Origin: Candidatus Tenebribacter mawsonii
GTDB lineage: Bacteria; Cloacimonadota; Cloacimonadia; Cloacimonadales; TCS61
Direction: 5' to 3'
Length of the DNA: 6,509 nucleotides
Assembly (NCBI GenBank): GCA_030765665.1
Contig: JAVCCD010000353.1
Location: 1-6,509 of the forward strand
Shown here: positions 6,479 to 6,509 of the stretch, piece by piece
Layout of the letters: each line of letters begins with the position of its first letter
How positions within the stretch are numbered: the first letter of the stretch is position 1
Position numbers and translations under genes: made by a program
The notes under the pieces: model-generated
Seen by the model: only the letters and a program-made list of their open reading frames with translations
What the model was told of the DNA's origin: nothing
The model's database searches: none

Positions 6479-6509
6479 TTTTTTTATCTTCAAAGTGAAC
6501 TTTTCATAA

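Overview
The window is an AT-rich (roughly 35-40% GC by eye) bacterial segment. Every gene I can support lies on the minus strand, so transcription runs from high to low coordinates. Strong AAGGAG-type Shine-Dalgarno sites, gene-to-gene spacing of 0 or -4 bp and a canonical intrinsic terminator point to an ordinary bacterial operon. The lineage cannot be fixed from this sequence. The low GC, an environmental-type CGCAGAGA/CGCAAAGA repeat and a molybdenum hydroxylase are compatible with an uncultured anaerobe, but that is inference.

Layout in transcription order: (1) 6398-6478, an imperfect inverted repeat built from CGCAGAG/CGCAAAG units, ending a few bases before the ribosome binding site of the first gene. 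(2) 6383-4038, the molybdopterin-binding large subunit of a xanthine dehydrogenase-family hydroxylase. (3) 4037-2847, a CaiB/BaiF (family III) CoA-transferase. (4) 2846-1560, an amidase-signature hydrolase. (5) 1563-1474, a possible 29-residue ORF overlapping the amidase stop as ATGA. (6) about 110 bp of AT-rich regulatory DNA with two palindromes sharing the half-site AATGAAT/ATTCATT. (7) 1363-107, a UraA-type uracil/nucleobase permease. (8) 86-53, an intrinsic terminator closing the unit.

The three enzymes abut with no spare base (TAA-ATG and TAG-ATG), so they are almost certainly co-transcribed and translationally coupled. The permease has its own leader and possibly its own promoter, but shares the terminator. 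Together they could form a catabolic or salvage module: a permease imports an N-heterocycle or amide, a Mo-hydroxylase oxidises it, an amidase hydrolyses a C-N bond and a CoA-transferase activates an acid. This pathway is a hypothesis; no substrate can be read from the sequence. By my recalled alignment, the hydroxylase keeps the general catalytic residues (Gln221, Phe370, Glu739) but has Ala where bovine xanthine dehydrogenase uses Glu802 and Arg880 to hold purines, so a plain 'xanthine dehydrogenase' label is probably wrong. The FAD and iron-sulfur subunits such an enzyme normally needs are not in the window.

I did not find a clearly new system. The best leads are the non-purine hydroxylase/CoA-transferase/amidase combination, the coupled mini-ORF, the paired palindromes in front of the permease and the repeat fused to the first ribosome binding site.
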